NCBI RefSeq assembly: GCF_018861065.1
Contig: NZ_JAHKQO010000011.1
Span: forward strand, 1-35,888
From: Paraglaciecola arctica
Lineage (GTDB): Bacteria; Pseudomonadota; Gammaproteobacteria; Enterobacterales; Alteromonadaceae
Length of the DNA: 35,888 bases
Reading direction: 5' to 3'
Below the pieces are notes generated by a model that was given only the letters and a program-made list of their open reading frames with translations, was not told the DNA's origin and made no database searches. A program made the position numbers and the translations under genes. Position 1 is the stretch's first letter. Each line of letters opens with the position of its first letter. Of this stretch, positions 17,529-26,631 are shown piece by piece.

Positions 17529-17633
17529 CTAAAGTTCTACGGTAGCATAGACAACTTTTCTTTCAACCGATGTTAAACCACTCAGTAAAAGCGACAACGT
17601 TATGATAGAGAAAAGATTCGTTCTTTTTTTCAT
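17529..17633 (-). CDS. Possible 34-residue signal-peptide-like small protein
   Basis: An ATG at 17633 opens a 34-codon frame. It begins with the basic cluster MKKR, continues with a hydrophobic core (FSIITLSLLLSGL), and ends with a short polar tail (ERKVVYATVEL). It looks like an export signal with almost no mature part. It lies about 75 bases upstream of the EAL gene on the same strand. The ribosome binding site is poor (AGG). It may be a tiny membrane or secreted peptide, or the stump of a lost exported protein. The rest of the 17454-17788 gap shows nothing further. Confidence 0.35.
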   Translation of the reverse strand: MKKRTNLFSIITLSLLLSGLTSVERKVVYATVEL

Positions 17634-17788
17634 GGGGTAACCTGAGTAAGTTGACTCTCGACAATTTTCGACAATAGATAGTGGGTAATTACCTTATTCA
17701 TTGCGACCTAAAGAGCCTTCTATAAATAGCACCGTTTAAACCACTTTACGCACTTTGTTCACCAGTTCAAGACATCCAGAATTTAAGA

Positions 17789-18226
17789 ATGGTTCCCCAT
17801 ATCAATTGCCGTAGGGAGTCACCAACTAAATCACCACTTACGAAACTAGCAACTAAAACATGGATAAAAACTTTGCAAAAGCAATTTAAGCCATGCACAG
17901 TTATTAAAGTGAGAATTAAAAAAGGCGAGGAAGCGCTCTATCATAATCGATTGCTGCGCAGCTTAGTTAACGAACAAAAGGATTTAAACATAGTGCCAGT
18001 AGAAGAAATTGGAATTGGAATATTTGCAGCAATAGCTAGATTCGTTGCCTGGTTTGCCATCGAGATATTTTTTCAAGCAATATGCTGGGGGATTGGTTGG
18101 GTCGTACTCAAAACAATCACATTTGGTAAATATCCAAATAAAGATTCAAACCACGAGATTGTTTGTGCCGTGGGTTTGTTTTTATTGGTGACGTCAGCGG
18201 TAATTGTAACTATTTATACGAACTAA
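17789..18226 (+). CDS. Small membrane protein of unknown function
   Basis: 145 residues. The first 75 are basic and polar, with no signal peptide (IKVRIKKGEEALYHNRLLR and onward), followed by two hydrophobic segments: about 76-108 (IGIFAAIARFVAWFAIEIFF) and about 122-143 (IVCAVGLFLLVTSAVIVTIY). Between them is GWVVLKTITFGKYP, an arrangement I recall from small hypothetical inner-membrane proteins of marine gammaproteobacteria. The start is uncertain because no good ribosome binding site precedes the ATG. It stands alone between the EAL gene and the valine operon. Function unknown. Confidence 0.7.
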   Translation: MVPHINCRRESPTKSPLTKLATKTWIKTLQKQFKPCTVIKVRIKKGEEALYHNRLLRSLVNEQKDLNIVPVEEIGIGIFAAIARFVAWFAIEIFFQAICWGIGWVVLKTITFGKYPNKDSNHEIVCAVGLFLLVTSAVIVTIYTN

Positions 18227-18256
18227 ATGTATTAATCCTCTATCCTAGGGTGACAT

Positions 18257-18287
18257 AAAAAAGCACTCACTAAACCAGCAGGTGCTT
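18257..18287 (-). terminator. Terminator of the valine-degradation operon
   Basis: On the minus strand AAGCAC (18287-18282) pairs with GTGCTT (18266-18261) across a 15-base loop, and the stem runs straight into a T6 tract at 18262-18257. It lies about 30 bases past the SDR stop codon. Confidence 0.6.
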
Positions 18288-18319
18288 ACAAAATTACCCA
18301 ATCTTATGGCAACAAAAGC

Positions 18320-19081
18320 CTAAACTCTAGTACCACCATCAAGTTCCAAAGTTCTGCCTGTAAAATAATCATTTTCAAAGATAAACTTGGCTGCATGGGC
18401 GAGTTCTTCAACATCGGCTAAGCGTTGTGCGGGGATGCTTTTTATAAACATCTCGCGCATTTCAGGGCGCATTTGTGCGGCCATAGCAGTTTCAACTAAA
18501 CCCGGCGCGATGCAGCCGGTACGAATTCCAAAACGTCCCAATTCTTTGGCCCAAGATACTGTCATGGTGGCTACCGCAGCTTTGGAAGCAGAGTAATTAG
18601 TTTGCCCCATGTTTCCTGCCCGTGAAACCGATGAAATATTGATAATGACACCTTTACTTTTGGTTTCAACCATTTGTGCTGCGGCTTCACGACTACACAA
18701 AAAAGTGCCTGTGACATTGACGTCCAATACCGATTGAAATTGTTGTAGTGGCATTTTATCTACCACTTTGCCTTCCTTTACCTTTAACAACATGCCGTCG
18801 CGCATAATGCCCGCGCTGTTAATTAAGCCGTTGATTTGACCAAAGTCTGCGGCTATTTTTGCAAAGGTTTCTTCCACTTGTTTTTCGTCGGTCACATTCA
18901 CTGCGTAACCACTGGCTTTGACGCCAAGCTTTTCGATTTCACTGGCCGCCGCTTCAACCGCTTCTGCCTGCATATCTAGCAAGGCAATATGTGCGCCTTG
19001 TTTAGCAAATTCTACGGCCATTGCTTTGCCCAAACCTTGGGCTGCTCCGGTGATGACTATGACTTGATTTTTTAGATTCAT
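18320..19081 (-). CDS. SDR oxidoreductase of the branched-chain operon
   Basis: 253 residues, classical short-chain dehydrogenase: cofactor motif TGAAQGLG at 11-18, NSAG at 88-91, Asn122, Ser150, Tyr163 and Lys167 (YSASK), C-terminal LDGGTRV. Position and sequence fit the last gene of the Shewanella ivd cluster, proposed there as a 3-hydroxy-2-methylbutyryl-CoA dehydrogenase of isoleucine breakdown; a general FabG-like reductase is the alternative. A short insertion near 95-112 (GMLLKVKEGKVVDKMP) recalls the human HSD17B10-type enzyme. Its ATG overlaps the mmsB stop codon (TAATG), so translation is coupled. Confidence 0.88.
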   Translation of the reverse strand: MNLKNQVIVITGAAQGLGKAMAVEFAKQGAHIALLDMQAEAVEAAASEIEKLGVKASGYAVNVTDEKQVEETFAKIAADFGQINGLINSAGIMRDGMLLKVKEGKVVDKMPLQQFQSVLDVNVTGTFLCSREAAAQMVETKSKGVIINISSVSRAGNMGQTNYSASKAAVATMTVSWAKELGRFGIRTGCIAPGLVETAMAAQMRPEMREMFIKSIPAQRLADVEELAHAAKFIFENDYFTGRTLELDGGTRV

Positions 19082-19989
19082 TACTGCTTCTCTTGCTTGG
19101 AAAATAAATTAAAAATACTGGAAAAATCCAGATGTCCGTTACCTTGCTGACTGTGGATAGTATACAAACTTTGCGCAAGCGCTCCCATAGGAGTGGAAGA
19201 CTGGCTTTTAAGGCCAGTATCCATTGCCAAGCCTAAGTCTTTTTTCATCAAATCCACCATAAAACCTCCTTGATAATCATTTGAGGAGGGAACATTAGGC
19301 ATCACATCCGGGCAGGGATTGTACAATTCTAACGTCCAGTTACGCCCTGAACTTTGCAACATGATATCCGACATTACTTTAGGATCTAGGCCGTTATCAA
19401 TCGCCATTTGTAGAGCTTCTGAGGTGCCTAACATCAACACAGACAACAACATGTTATTGCATATTTTCGCGACTTGACCGGCTCCGTGATCACCGGCGTG
19501 AAAAATATTTTTCCCCATAGCCTGTAAAACAGGCAGTGCACTTGCGTAATCTTGAGGTTTACCGCCCACTATAAATGTCAGTGTACCTGCTGTTGCACCT
19601 GCTACTCCACCAGATACCGGCGCATCAATAAAACGGATGTGATTTTCTGCTAAATTAGCGGCAACCATTTTTGAAGTGGCGGCGTCTATGGTGCTTGAAT
19701 CAATGACTAAGGCGTCTTTTTTGAGATGATTGATTAGCCCATTTTCGCCAATATATAGCGATTCAACGTGTTTGCCTGCAGGTAACATTGACACCACTAA
19801 ATCGGCACCTTGCACTACGTCAATTGCGGTCTTGGCTTGTGTGGCTCCGGCTTGTTGTAATTTGTCCATGGCGGTTTGTACTAGGTCAAATACTGCAACG
19901 GTAAAACCGGCTCTTAATAAGTTATGGGCCATGGGGGCCCCCATATTACCTAAACCAATAAAGGCTATTTTAGCATTTTTATTTTGCAT
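19081..19989 (-). CDS. mmsB: 3-hydroxyisobutyrate dehydrogenase
   Basis: 302 residues from the ATG at 19989, which has GGAGAG upstream and is 12 bases after the preceding stop; a longer in-frame version from 20046 would overlap the upstream gene and add a basic tail. The N-terminal Rossmann domain has GLGNMG at 12-17, the substrate-binding signature DAPVSGGVAGATAGT is at 122-136, and the catalytic lysine is Lys175 in GQVAKICNN. It oxidises 3-hydroxyisobutyrate to methylmalonate semialdehyde with NAD+ in valine degradation, feeding MmsA encoded in the same operon. Confidence 0.95.
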   Translation of the reverse strand: MQNKNAKIAFIGLGNMGAPMAHNLLRAGFTVAVFDLVQTAMDKLQQAGATQAKTAIDVVQGADLVVSMLPAGKHVESLYIGENGLINHLKKDALVIDSSTIDAATSKMVAANLAENHIRFIDAPVSGGVAGATAGTLTFIVGGKPQDYASALPVLQAMGKNIFHAGDHGAGQVAKICNNMLLSVLMLGTSEALQMAIDNGLDPKVMSDIMLQSSGRNWTLELYNPCPDVMPNVPSSNDYQGGFMVDLMKKDLGLAMDTGLKSQSSTPMGALAQSLYTIHSQQGNGHLDFSSIFNLFSKQEKQ

Positions 19990-20000
19990 TCTACTCTCCC

Positions 20001-21155
20001 TCAGTTTGCGCTTAGTTGGGCTAAAGGATGCGCGCCCAATGGCCAAAGTGTGGCAAAAAAACTATCAACCGTGGCCTGTGGTACTTGCTCTACCGACTTA
20101 TAACGCCAGTTAGGTTGATTGTCTTTATCAATCATCAAGGCTCTAACTCCTTCTTGAAATTCACCAAATTCGCCACATTGGCATGACATGCCTAATTCCA
20201 TTTGAAAACATTCGGCTAAGCTCATGTCTTTGCCTCTTTGCAATTGTTCAAATACCAAATGCGCGGTAATAGGAGATCCGGCTCGTAAGGTACTTTGTGC
20301 TTTGTTTAACCATTTATTATCCTCGGCACTCAGAGACAATATGTATTCAACGGCTGTTGTCACATCAGCCTGTTCAGCCAAGTTGGTTAGCCACTCTTGA
20401 TGGTTGTGCAAATTTCCTTGGGGTAATTGCCCAATATGTAAGGAATGAAACTCATCACAAATACTCGCAAGTGTTTGTTGCAATAGGTCTTGTTGCCAAT
20501 TTGCAGATAACAGCCTGGCAAATAATGTGGCCTTTGCTGCATGAGGAACAAAGTAGTCAGCTAAATTGCTATACAATGCATCGTTAGCATTAATGCTGGC
20601 ACCGGTGAGTCCTAGAAATAACCCACAACCTGCTGGCATAGCGTTTAAAAAGTAACTGCCACCTACATCTGGATATAATCCAATGCTGATTTCCGGCATA
20701 GCAATTCGCGATGTTTCAGTGACTATGCGATGGCTGCCACCACTCATCAAACCCAGTCCCCCCCCCATTACAATGCCATTACCCCAAACTAAGATTGGCT
20801 TACTCAACTTATGGATCAAATAATCAAGCTGGTATTCTTCAGTGAAAAACTCTTGCAAGGCCAATTGTTCAGCTTCATCTGAGTTTGTTTCACCCGATTG
20901 TGCGGCTTGCATAGACTTGTACATAGACACAATGTCGCCACCAGCGCAAAACGCTCTTTCACCACTTCCATCTAAAAACACCATGGCAATCTTGGGATCC
21001 TGTTGCCATTTTTGAAGTTGAGGCGTCAGTAGCCTAATCATTGATAAATCTAACGCATTAAGGGCAGCAGGTTTGGTCAGGGTGGCATGGCCAATTTTAA
21101 ATCCATTCTCTGTGATTAATTCATCAAAAATGACCACTGCATTTTCACTAGACAT
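20001..21155 (-). CDS. 3-hydroxyisobutyryl-CoA hydrolase
   Basis: 384 residues, crotonase superfamily. Oxyanion-hole segments are FCAGGD at 69-74 and GNGIVMGGGLGLM at 125-137, and the hydrolase-type active site is MPEISIGLYPDVGGSYFL with Glu155 and Asp163, as in human HIBCH. It is much longer than ordinary enoyl-CoA hydratases because of the C-terminal helical extension, which supports hydrolase rather than hydratase function. It releases CoA from 3-hydroxyisobutyryl-CoA so that MmsB can act. Encoded 38 bases after the acyl-CoA dehydrogenase gene. Confidence 0.93.
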   Translation of the reverse strand: MSSENAVVIFDELITENGFKIGHATLTKPAALNALDLSMIRLLTPQLQKWQQDPKIAMVFLDGSGERAFCAGGDIVSMYKSMQAAQSGETNSDEAEQLALQEFFTEEYQLDYLIHKLSKPILVWGNGIVMGGGLGLMSGGSHRIVTETSRIAMPEISIGLYPDVGGSYFLNAMPAGCGLFLGLTGASINANDALYSNLADYFVPHAAKATLFARLLSANWQQDLLQQTLASICDEFHSLHIGQLPQGNLHNHQEWLTNLAEQADVTTAVEYILSLSAEDNKWLNKAQSTLRAGSPITAHLVFEQLQRGKDMSLAECFQMELGMSCQCGEFGEFQEGVRALMIDKDNQPNWRYKSVEQVPQATVDSFFATLWPLGAHPLAQLSAN

Positions 21156-21193
21156 AATGTTCCTTACTTAGCTGAGAGGAGTTATAGAACGCT

Positions 21194-22351
21194 TTAAAGA
21201 ATGTCACCGGCGTTTTCTGCCAATAAACGTCTACCAATGATCATGCGCATGATTTCATTAGTGCCTTCTAATATTTGATGAACGCGCACATCACGTACAT
21301 ATCTTTCTAAAGGATATTCTTTTATGTAGCCGTAACCACCATGAATTTGTAAAGCTTCGTTACACACATTAAAACCTACATCAGTAGCAAAACGTTTCGC
21401 CATGGCACAATAGGCACTGGCTTCAGAATTTTGGTTATCGAGTTTAAAGGCGGCCAATCTCACCATTTGCCTAGCAGCTACGAGCTCGGTGGCCATGTCT
21501 GCGAGTTTAAATTGCAAAGCCTGAAACGCCGCCAAGGGTTTCCCAAATTGAGTACGTTCTTGCATATAGTTTTTAGCCGTGTCTAATGCCATTTGCGCCG
21601 TACCTAAGGAGCAAGTAGCAATATTGATACGACCGCCGTCTAAACCTTTCATGGCAAAAGTAAACCCTTGGCCTTCTTCACCTAACAAAGCGTCAGCAGA
21701 TATTCTGACATTGTCAAAGGTAATCAAACGTGTAGGCTGAGCATTCCAACCCATTTTCTCTTCTGCTTTTCCGTAGATTACGCCTTGGGCATTAGCAGGC
21801 ACCACAAAAGCTGAAATGCCTTTTGGTCCCGCTTCTCCGGTACGTGCCATGACAACCAAAACGTCAGTTTCGCCGGCTCCAGAGATAAACATTTTTGAAC
21901 CATTTAAAACATATTCGTCACCTTGCTTCTTAGCCGTACTGCGCATCGCGGCGGCATCAGACCCTGAGCCAGGTTCGGTTAAACAATAAGAAACCAGTTT
22001 TTCACCTGTGACTAAGCTAGGACACCACTGCTGTTTGATAACTTTGGTACCCCAAGTAGCTACCATCCAAGTTGCCATGTTGTGAATAGTCATCATAGCC
22101 GTTGTAGCCGTGCACCCCTTGGATAGCTGTTCAAAAATAATCGATGAATCTAAACGACTTAAGCCCATGCCCCCGTCCACTTCTGGGGTATATAAACTAC
22201 AAAAGCCTAATTCTCCGGCTCTTTGAATCACCTCTTTAGGGAAAATATGTTGTTGATCCCACATAGCGGCGTTCGGTGCGAGCTCTTGCTCTGCAAATTG
22301 TTTCGCGGTTTCAGCGAAAGCAAGTTGATCTTCAGTTAAATCAAAATTCAT
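21194..22351 (-). CDS. Isobutyryl-CoA dehydrogenase, acyl-CoA dehydrogenase family
   Basis: 385 residues. Acyl-CoA dehydrogenase fold with the flavin and substrate signatures YCLTEPGSGSDAA (122-134) and QIHGGYGYIKEYPLER (335-350), and the catalytic base Glu362 in QILEGTNEIMR. Long stretches match what I recall of human ACAD8 (GLSRLDSSIIFEQL, GWNAQPTRLITFD), favouring isobutyryl-CoA as substrate. It makes methacrylyl-CoA and passes electrons to electron-transfer flavoprotein. Shewanella homologues are annotated ivdE-like. It lies 8 bases from the mmsA stop codon, within the operon. Confidence 0.92.
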   Translation of the reverse strand: MNFDLTEDQLAFAETAKQFAEQELAPNAAMWDQQHIFPKEVIQRAGELGFCSLYTPEVDGGMGLSRLDSSIIFEQLSKGCTATTAMMTIHNMATWMVATWGTKVIKQQWCPSLVTGEKLVSYCLTEPGSGSDAAAMRSTAKKQGDEYVLNGSKMFISGAGETDVLVVMARTGEAGPKGISAFVVPANAQGVIYGKAEEKMGWNAQPTRLITFDNVRISADALLGEEGQGFTFAMKGLDGGRINIATCSLGTAQMALDTAKNYMQERTQFGKPLAAFQALQFKLADMATELVAARQMVRLAAFKLDNQNSEASAYCAMAKRFATDVGFNVCNEALQIHGGYGYIKEYPLERYVRDVRVHQILEGTNEIMRMIIGRRLLAENAGDIL

Positions 22352-22359
22352 AACGTCAC

Positions 22360-23856
22360 CTATTTCAACGAGATAGTCATATTGGGTCCTGACGCAATGT
22401 CGTCTTCAAACCATCTAGCAGTAACCGTTTTGGTTTCGGTATAAAAGCGGACCGCTTGTTTGCCGTAGGCATGTAAATCGCCATAGAACGAATTTTTCCA
22501 TCCAGTAAAAGAGAAAAATGGCAAAGGCACCGGAATAGGGACATTAATGCCGACTTGGCCGACCTCAATTTCGTGTTGGTACTTTCGTGCTGCGCCCCCG
22601 CTTGAGGTGAATATAGATGTACCGTTTCCATACGGATTGCGATTAACTAAGGCAATGGCTTGTTCCAATGTATCGACTGACATACAACATAACACTGGAC
22701 CAAATATTTCTTGTTGGTAAATCACCATATCCTCAGTGACGTCAGAAAATACTGTTGGACCAACCCAGTTGCCATCTTGGTAGCCTTGCTTAGCAATATC
22801 AAAACCTGAACCATCCACTAAACAAGTCGCTCCTTCATCTTTCCCTTGCTGAATAAGCGACAATACCCGTTGTTTAGCTTGTGGGCTGATTAAAGGGCCA
22901 TAACCAGCTGCTTTATCGTTCCATAACCCGGGCTGCACGTCTTTTAGTAATTCCGCTAGTTCAGCAATCCATTCTTTAGTGTCACCCACAAAAACGGCCA
23001 CCGATATTGCCATACAGCGCTGTCCTGCAGCACCGACTGAGGCGCCCACTAAATTATTTAGCACTTGCTGTTTATTGGCATCTGGCATGATCACCGAATG
23101 GTTTTTTGCGCCAGCAAAACACTGAGCACGCTTCATGTTATCCGTGGCTGTTTTATAAATGTGCTGACCAACCGGCACCGAGCCTACAAATGATACCGCT
23201 CTGATTTGTGGATCTACCAGCAGTTTGTTGACCTGGTCTTTACCACCGTGGACGACGTTTAACACACCTTTGGGTGCACCGGCTTCAACAAAAAGCTCGG
23301 CAAGTTTCATGGGGGTTAAAGGATCTTGCTCGGAAGGTTTTAAAATAAAAGTGTTACCGCAAGCTACTGCCATTGGAAACATCCACAATGGGATCATTGC
23401 CGGGAAATTAAAAGGCGTAATGCCTAAACACACGCCTAAAGGTTGAATATAGCTGTAAGTATCTATGCCACGGGCCACGTTCTCTGCCGTCTCACCCATC
23501 ATCATTGCAGGAATATTCATCGCCTGTTCGACAACTTCAATGCCGCGCCAAACATCCCCTTTGGCATCATCGAAGGTTTTTCCAGTTTCACTGCTCAAAA
23601 GTGTCGCAATTTCATCATGATGTTCTTTTAGAAGTTGCTGGTAACGCATCATCACTCTGGCTCGCTCTGACGCTGGAACTTCTTTCCATGATTCAAACGC
23701 AGCTTTAGCGCTTGCCACCGCCAATGCTAATTCTGCATCTGTGTTGCAAGGTAACTCTGCAATTTGCTTATTATTCGCAGGATCAGTCACTGCTATAGTT
23801 TGTGACGAAGGTGAAACAGTAAATTCACCGTTAATTAAAGATGGAACACGTTGCAT
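22360..23856 (-). CDS. mmsA: Methylmalonate-semialdehyde dehydrogenase, CoA-acylating
   Basis: 498 residues, aldehyde dehydrogenase superfamily. The active-site cysteine is Cys281 in GAAGQRCMA; the position that carries the general-base Glu in most ALDHs is Asn252 (GAKNHSV), typical of the CoA-dependent MMSDH subgroup. [14 protein letters not shown] near 148-161 and the C-terminal [20 protein letters not shown] segment are also characteristic. It converts methylmalonate semialdehyde plus CoA and NAD+ into propionyl-CoA and CO2, the last step of distal valine catabolism. First gene of a five-gene operon, with a LiuR-type palindrome in its promoter. Confidence 0.97.
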   Translation of the reverse strand: MQRVPSLINGEFTVSPSSQTIAVTDPANNKQIAELPCNTDAELALAVASAKAAFESWKEVPASERARVMMRYQQLLKEHHDEIATLLSSETGKTFDDAKGDVWRGIEVVEQAMNIPAMMMGETAENVARGIDTYSYIQPLGVCLGITPFNFPAMIPLWMFPMAVACGNTFILKPSEQDPLTPMKLAELFVEAGAPKGVLNVVHGGKDQVNKLLVDPQIRAVSFVGSVPVGQHIYKTATDNMKRAQCFAGAKNHSVIMPDANKQQVLNNLVGASVGAAGQRCMAISVAVFVGDTKEWIAELAELLKDVQPGLWNDKAAGYGPLISPQAKQRVLSLIQQGKDEGATCLVDGSGFDIAKQGYQDGNWVGPTVFSDVTEDMVIYQQEIFGPVLCCMSVDTLEQAIALVNRNPYGNGTSIFTSSGGAARKYQHEIEVGQVGINVPIPVPLPFFSFTGWKNSFYGDLHAYGKQAVRFYTETKTVTARWFEDDIASGPNMTISLK

Positions 23857-23904
23857 AAAAGCGTCTCGTTAGTTCAGATTTCCAGAGGTTAACAAAAATT
23901 TACC

Positions 23905-23920
23905 TTTACGTTAACGTAAA
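23905..23920. promoter_or_regulatory. LiuR-type palindrome in the mmsA promoter
   Basis: TTTACGTTAACGTAAA is a perfect 16-bp palindrome whose near edge is 49 bases upstream of the mmsA ATG. On the minus strand it is flanked by TTGTTT and, 19 bases further on, GTAAAT, consistent with a MerR-type promoter having a long spacer centred on the operator. From memory, it resembles the site of LiuR, the MerR-family regulator of branched-chain amino acid degradation in gammaproteobacteria. No liuR gene is in the window. Confidence 0.6.
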
Positions 23921-24074
23921 CCAAACAATTTAGTTCGCAGTTAGTGTTTCGTTAGATGTACAGCATTAAATACCCTGATAGAGAACGCTATAAGTAATGC
24001 GATAAAAAATTGATTATTTTTATTTGTTGTGGCTGCTATGCTGCTAATCATGTGTAGAAAATTAATCCGTTCAT

Positions 24075-25748
24075 ATGTCACTTTCTAAAGTTAAAGTCGC
24101 CGTTGTGGAAGACAATGGCATGGCGCGTACTAACATCCGTAACCATTTATTGGACATGGGATTTACGCAAATTAGCTGTTTTAGTAATGGCCGAGAATTA
24201 AAAAATAATTTAAAAAATCAGCGTTTAGATCTTTTGTTGATGGACTTTCATCTTGGACAAAATAAAAACGGCGTAGAAGTAGTACAAGATTTACAAAAGA
24301 TTAAAAAAATCACCCATTCCACTTGTGTCATGTTTATTACCTCAGACCGTTTACCTTTGATCATAGGGCAGATTGTTGATGTGCATCCAGAAGCGCTTCT
24401 GGTTAAACCCTATACAATACGTAATTTGGTTAAAAACATTTCTAACTGCCTTGCCTTACACCAATACTTAATGCCTGTGTTTGAAATGATGGATGAAGAC
24501 AACTATCCACAAGCCTTGGTGCTTTTAGATCTTTTAATTAAAGAGAACGAACACCCTAAAAAAAGAAGTGCATTGACCAAATTGCGCGCCAGGTTATTAA
24601 CTAAGTTAGGCCACTACAAGGAAGCGGCAGATCTATATCGAACGATTTTGCAGCACTCAGACAAAGTCATTTGGGCCAAATGGGGCTTGATTCAAAATTT
24701 GTTTTTGGATGGCCATGTTGAGGAAAGTGAAACCTTATTACGAGAACTCACTGAGTCAGAATTAACCAATGACAAAGCGTGCGAATGGCTAGCCCGAATT
24801 AGCGTGAGTAATAATCAATACAATAAAGCTGAAAATTACATGCATAAGATCCGTGAAGGTGAACTATCGATTCCAGCTGCTCGCTTAAAGGCTTATATCT
24901 ATCAAGCGCAAGAAAGAGGCAACGAAGCCATCAGCTTGCTAGAAAAGAAACGCGAATCTAATCGCTCTATACGCGAACGTTATGATGAAATATCGTTAGA
25001 TTTGGCTAGATGTTACATTGGTGAAGCCGAACTAAGATCAAAATCCCAGCGCACTTCAGACTTACAAGTTGCCAAATTTTTAATCGGAGCCGCTGGTAGA
25101 AAACTCTCTGATCCAAGTTTAACGGTCAGAAAAGATTATATGTTCGCGATGATCGCATTTATGGAGGGTAATGTAGAAAAAGCCAATGAAATACTGACTC
25201 GGCCGGGCATGAGTGAATTAGAAGATGCTGAAATATCCACCATTACCGACGCAGTGCAAGCGTGGCGAAACTCAGGTGATACCGATAAAGCCAAAGAGTT
25301 TTTAAAACTAAGCCAAAAGAAATTAAGGGAAATAGAAGACGGTAACGAAAAAACAGTCTCGGGCATGCTGGTGTCTAAGGGTGAAGATGCAATTGGAGAA
25401 AAACGACCTCAAGCCCTTGAGTTTAATAAAGTGGGTTTACAAAAATACACCAGAAAAGATTATCAGGGTGCAACTGACGACTTCTATCAGGCCTATTTGT
25501 TGTTTCCTCGAGAACTTGCCTTCAGTCTCAATTTGTTGCAGGGTTTAGTGGATGCAGAATTACAATCCTACAAGAAGGTTCACACCTTAGAGTTTTTGGC
25601 CGAACTGCAAAACAGAGAACTAAATGAAGGTAATAAAAAACGATTAGATGAAATTGTAAGTCGTATCGCAAAGAAAAAAGATATCTATTATACAGCCTCG
25701 GAAGATGCACAACAAAATGATGGCGAAGACAATGATCGCGCGACATAA
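24075..25748 (+). CDS. Response regulator with TPR-like effector region
   Basis: 557 residues. Residues 1-120 form a CheY-like receiver: Glu12-Asp13 acidic pocket, phospho-acceptor Asp57 in LLLMDFHLG, Thr89 in FITSD and Lys111 in VKPY. From about 130 to 540 the protein is helical with TPR-like repeats (LTKLRARLLTKLGHYKEAADLYRTIL, WARIS-type and AWRNSGDTDKAKEFL segments) instead of a DNA-binding or enzymatic output domain. It therefore probably signals by protein-protein contact. No partner kinase lies nearby. The last 44 bases overlap the next gene, encoding a solute-binding-like protein. Ribosome binding site not clear. Confidence 0.9.
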   Translation: MSLSKVKVAVVEDNGMARTNIRNHLLDMGFTQISCFSNGRELKNNLKNQRLDLLLMDFHLGQNKNGVEVVQDLQKIKKITHSTCVMFITSDRLPLIIGQIVDVHPEALLVKPYTIRNLVKNISNCLALHQYLMPVFEMMDEDNYPQALVLLDLLIKENEHPKKRSALTKLRARLLTKLGHYKEAADLYRTILQHSDKVIWAKWGLIQNLFLDGHVEESETLLRELTESELTNDKACEWLARISVSNNQYNKAENYMHKIREGELSIPAARLKAYIYQAQERGNEAISLLEKKRESNRSIRERYDEISLDLARCYIGEAELRSKSQRTSDLQVAKFLIGAAGRKLSDPSLTVRKDYMFAMIAFMEGNVEKANEILTRPGMSELEDAEISTITDAVQAWRNSGDTDKAKEFLKLSQKKLREIEDGNEKTVSGMLVSKGEDAIGEKRPQALEFNKVGLQKYTRKDYQGATDDFYQAYLLFPRELAFSLNLLQGLVDAELQSYKKVHTLEFLAELQNRELNEGNKKRLDEIVSRIAKKKDIYYTASEDAQQNDGEDNDRAT

Positions 25749-26574
25749 AGCAACACAAACATTGGGCTGTTTCCTATTCAAAGCGCAAAGCTATATTTTA
25801 TTTACTGGGTTCATATATTGTTGGTGTTTTACATTACAGGCGCAGCAACAAAAAATCGAAAAAAAAAGTGAACAACCAAAACTGTACTTCGATAAAGGAG
25901 AACAAGGTGGATGGGTACCTTTTAGAACAGGAGCAGAAACTGGTCGCCCCGGTGTATTAATCGAGTTAACACAGGCCATGCAAGAGTATTCTGAAATTGA
26001 ATTTATCCCTGTTGACTTGCCCGCCAAGCGAGCCGAAAAAGCCCTTAAAGACGGTATAGTTGATTTCGACTTTGTATGTTTAGAATGGTTAAAAGATGGC
26101 GAGCCAGGAGAGAACTATGTGACCACAGAGTCTTTTTTTGAAATAAACGAATACTTAATTACTCTTAAAAAAAATACTCATTTGTTTGCCACTAGAGAAT
26201 CAATATTTGGTAAACCTGTTGGCACTATTGCTGGTTATTTCTATTTTGATGATCAACATTTTATTCGTACAGATTTTCTTAATGAAAGTCGGCTAATGTT
26301 AGGTTTAAAACGCGATCGCTTCAAAGTCGTTATTATGGAACGAGAAACCGCAAAACATTGGGCAAAACTTAATCAAACAGAAATTGGTTTTGCTGCCCTG
26401 CACTCTTCTGGAAACTTACTTATGAGAGTGCGAAAAGAAAACCAACATTTAATTCCTAAATTGAACCAAACAATTACGGCATTAAAATCTTCTGGAAAGT
26501 TAAAACAGATTTTGCAGAGTCACGGTGTTGAATCTGAAATTACCGAATCTATTCTGGAATACCCCAGATTATAA
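25705..26574 (+). CDS. Periplasmic solute-binding protein family 3-like
   Basis: Up to 289 residues; starts at 25705, 25717 and 25720 are all possible, and the earliest has GGAAG directly before it. A hydrophobic segment (YILFTGFIYCWCFTLQAQQ) at about residues 30-48 looks like a late export signal, implying that a downstream start is used or the N-terminus is long. The mature part follows the SBP_bac_3 fold: KLYFDKGEQGGWVPFRTG, ...GVLIELTQAMQEYSEIEFIPVDLPAKRAEKALKDGIVDFDFVC. There is no ABC permease or ATPase next door, so it may be a sensor or orphan binding protein. It begins inside the upstream response-regulator gene, so expression of the two is probably linked. Confidence 0.82.
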   Translation: MHNKMMAKTMIARHKATQTLGCFLFKAQSYILFTGFIYCWCFTLQAQQQKIEKKSEQPKLYFDKGEQGGWVPFRTGAETGRPGVLIELTQAMQEYSEIEFIPVDLPAKRAEKALKDGIVDFDFVCLEWLKDGEPGENYVTTESFFEINEYLITLKKNTHLFATRESIFGKPVGTIAGYFYFDDQHFIRTDFLNESRLMLGLKRDRFKVVIMERETAKHWAKLNQTEIGFAALHSSGNLLMRVRKENQHLIPKLNQTITALKSSGKLKQILQSHGVESEITESILEYPRL

Positions 26575-26631
26575 GAAGATATTGCAACACTGGTAGATAA
26601 TACTTTGCCCCTATAACATCTACTTTATTAA

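Noticed and set aside
20297-20587. Plus-strand reading frame within the 3-hydroxyisobutyryl-CoA hydrolase gene
   Set aside because: It is opposite a well-conserved enzyme gene and its translation has no protein-like pattern.
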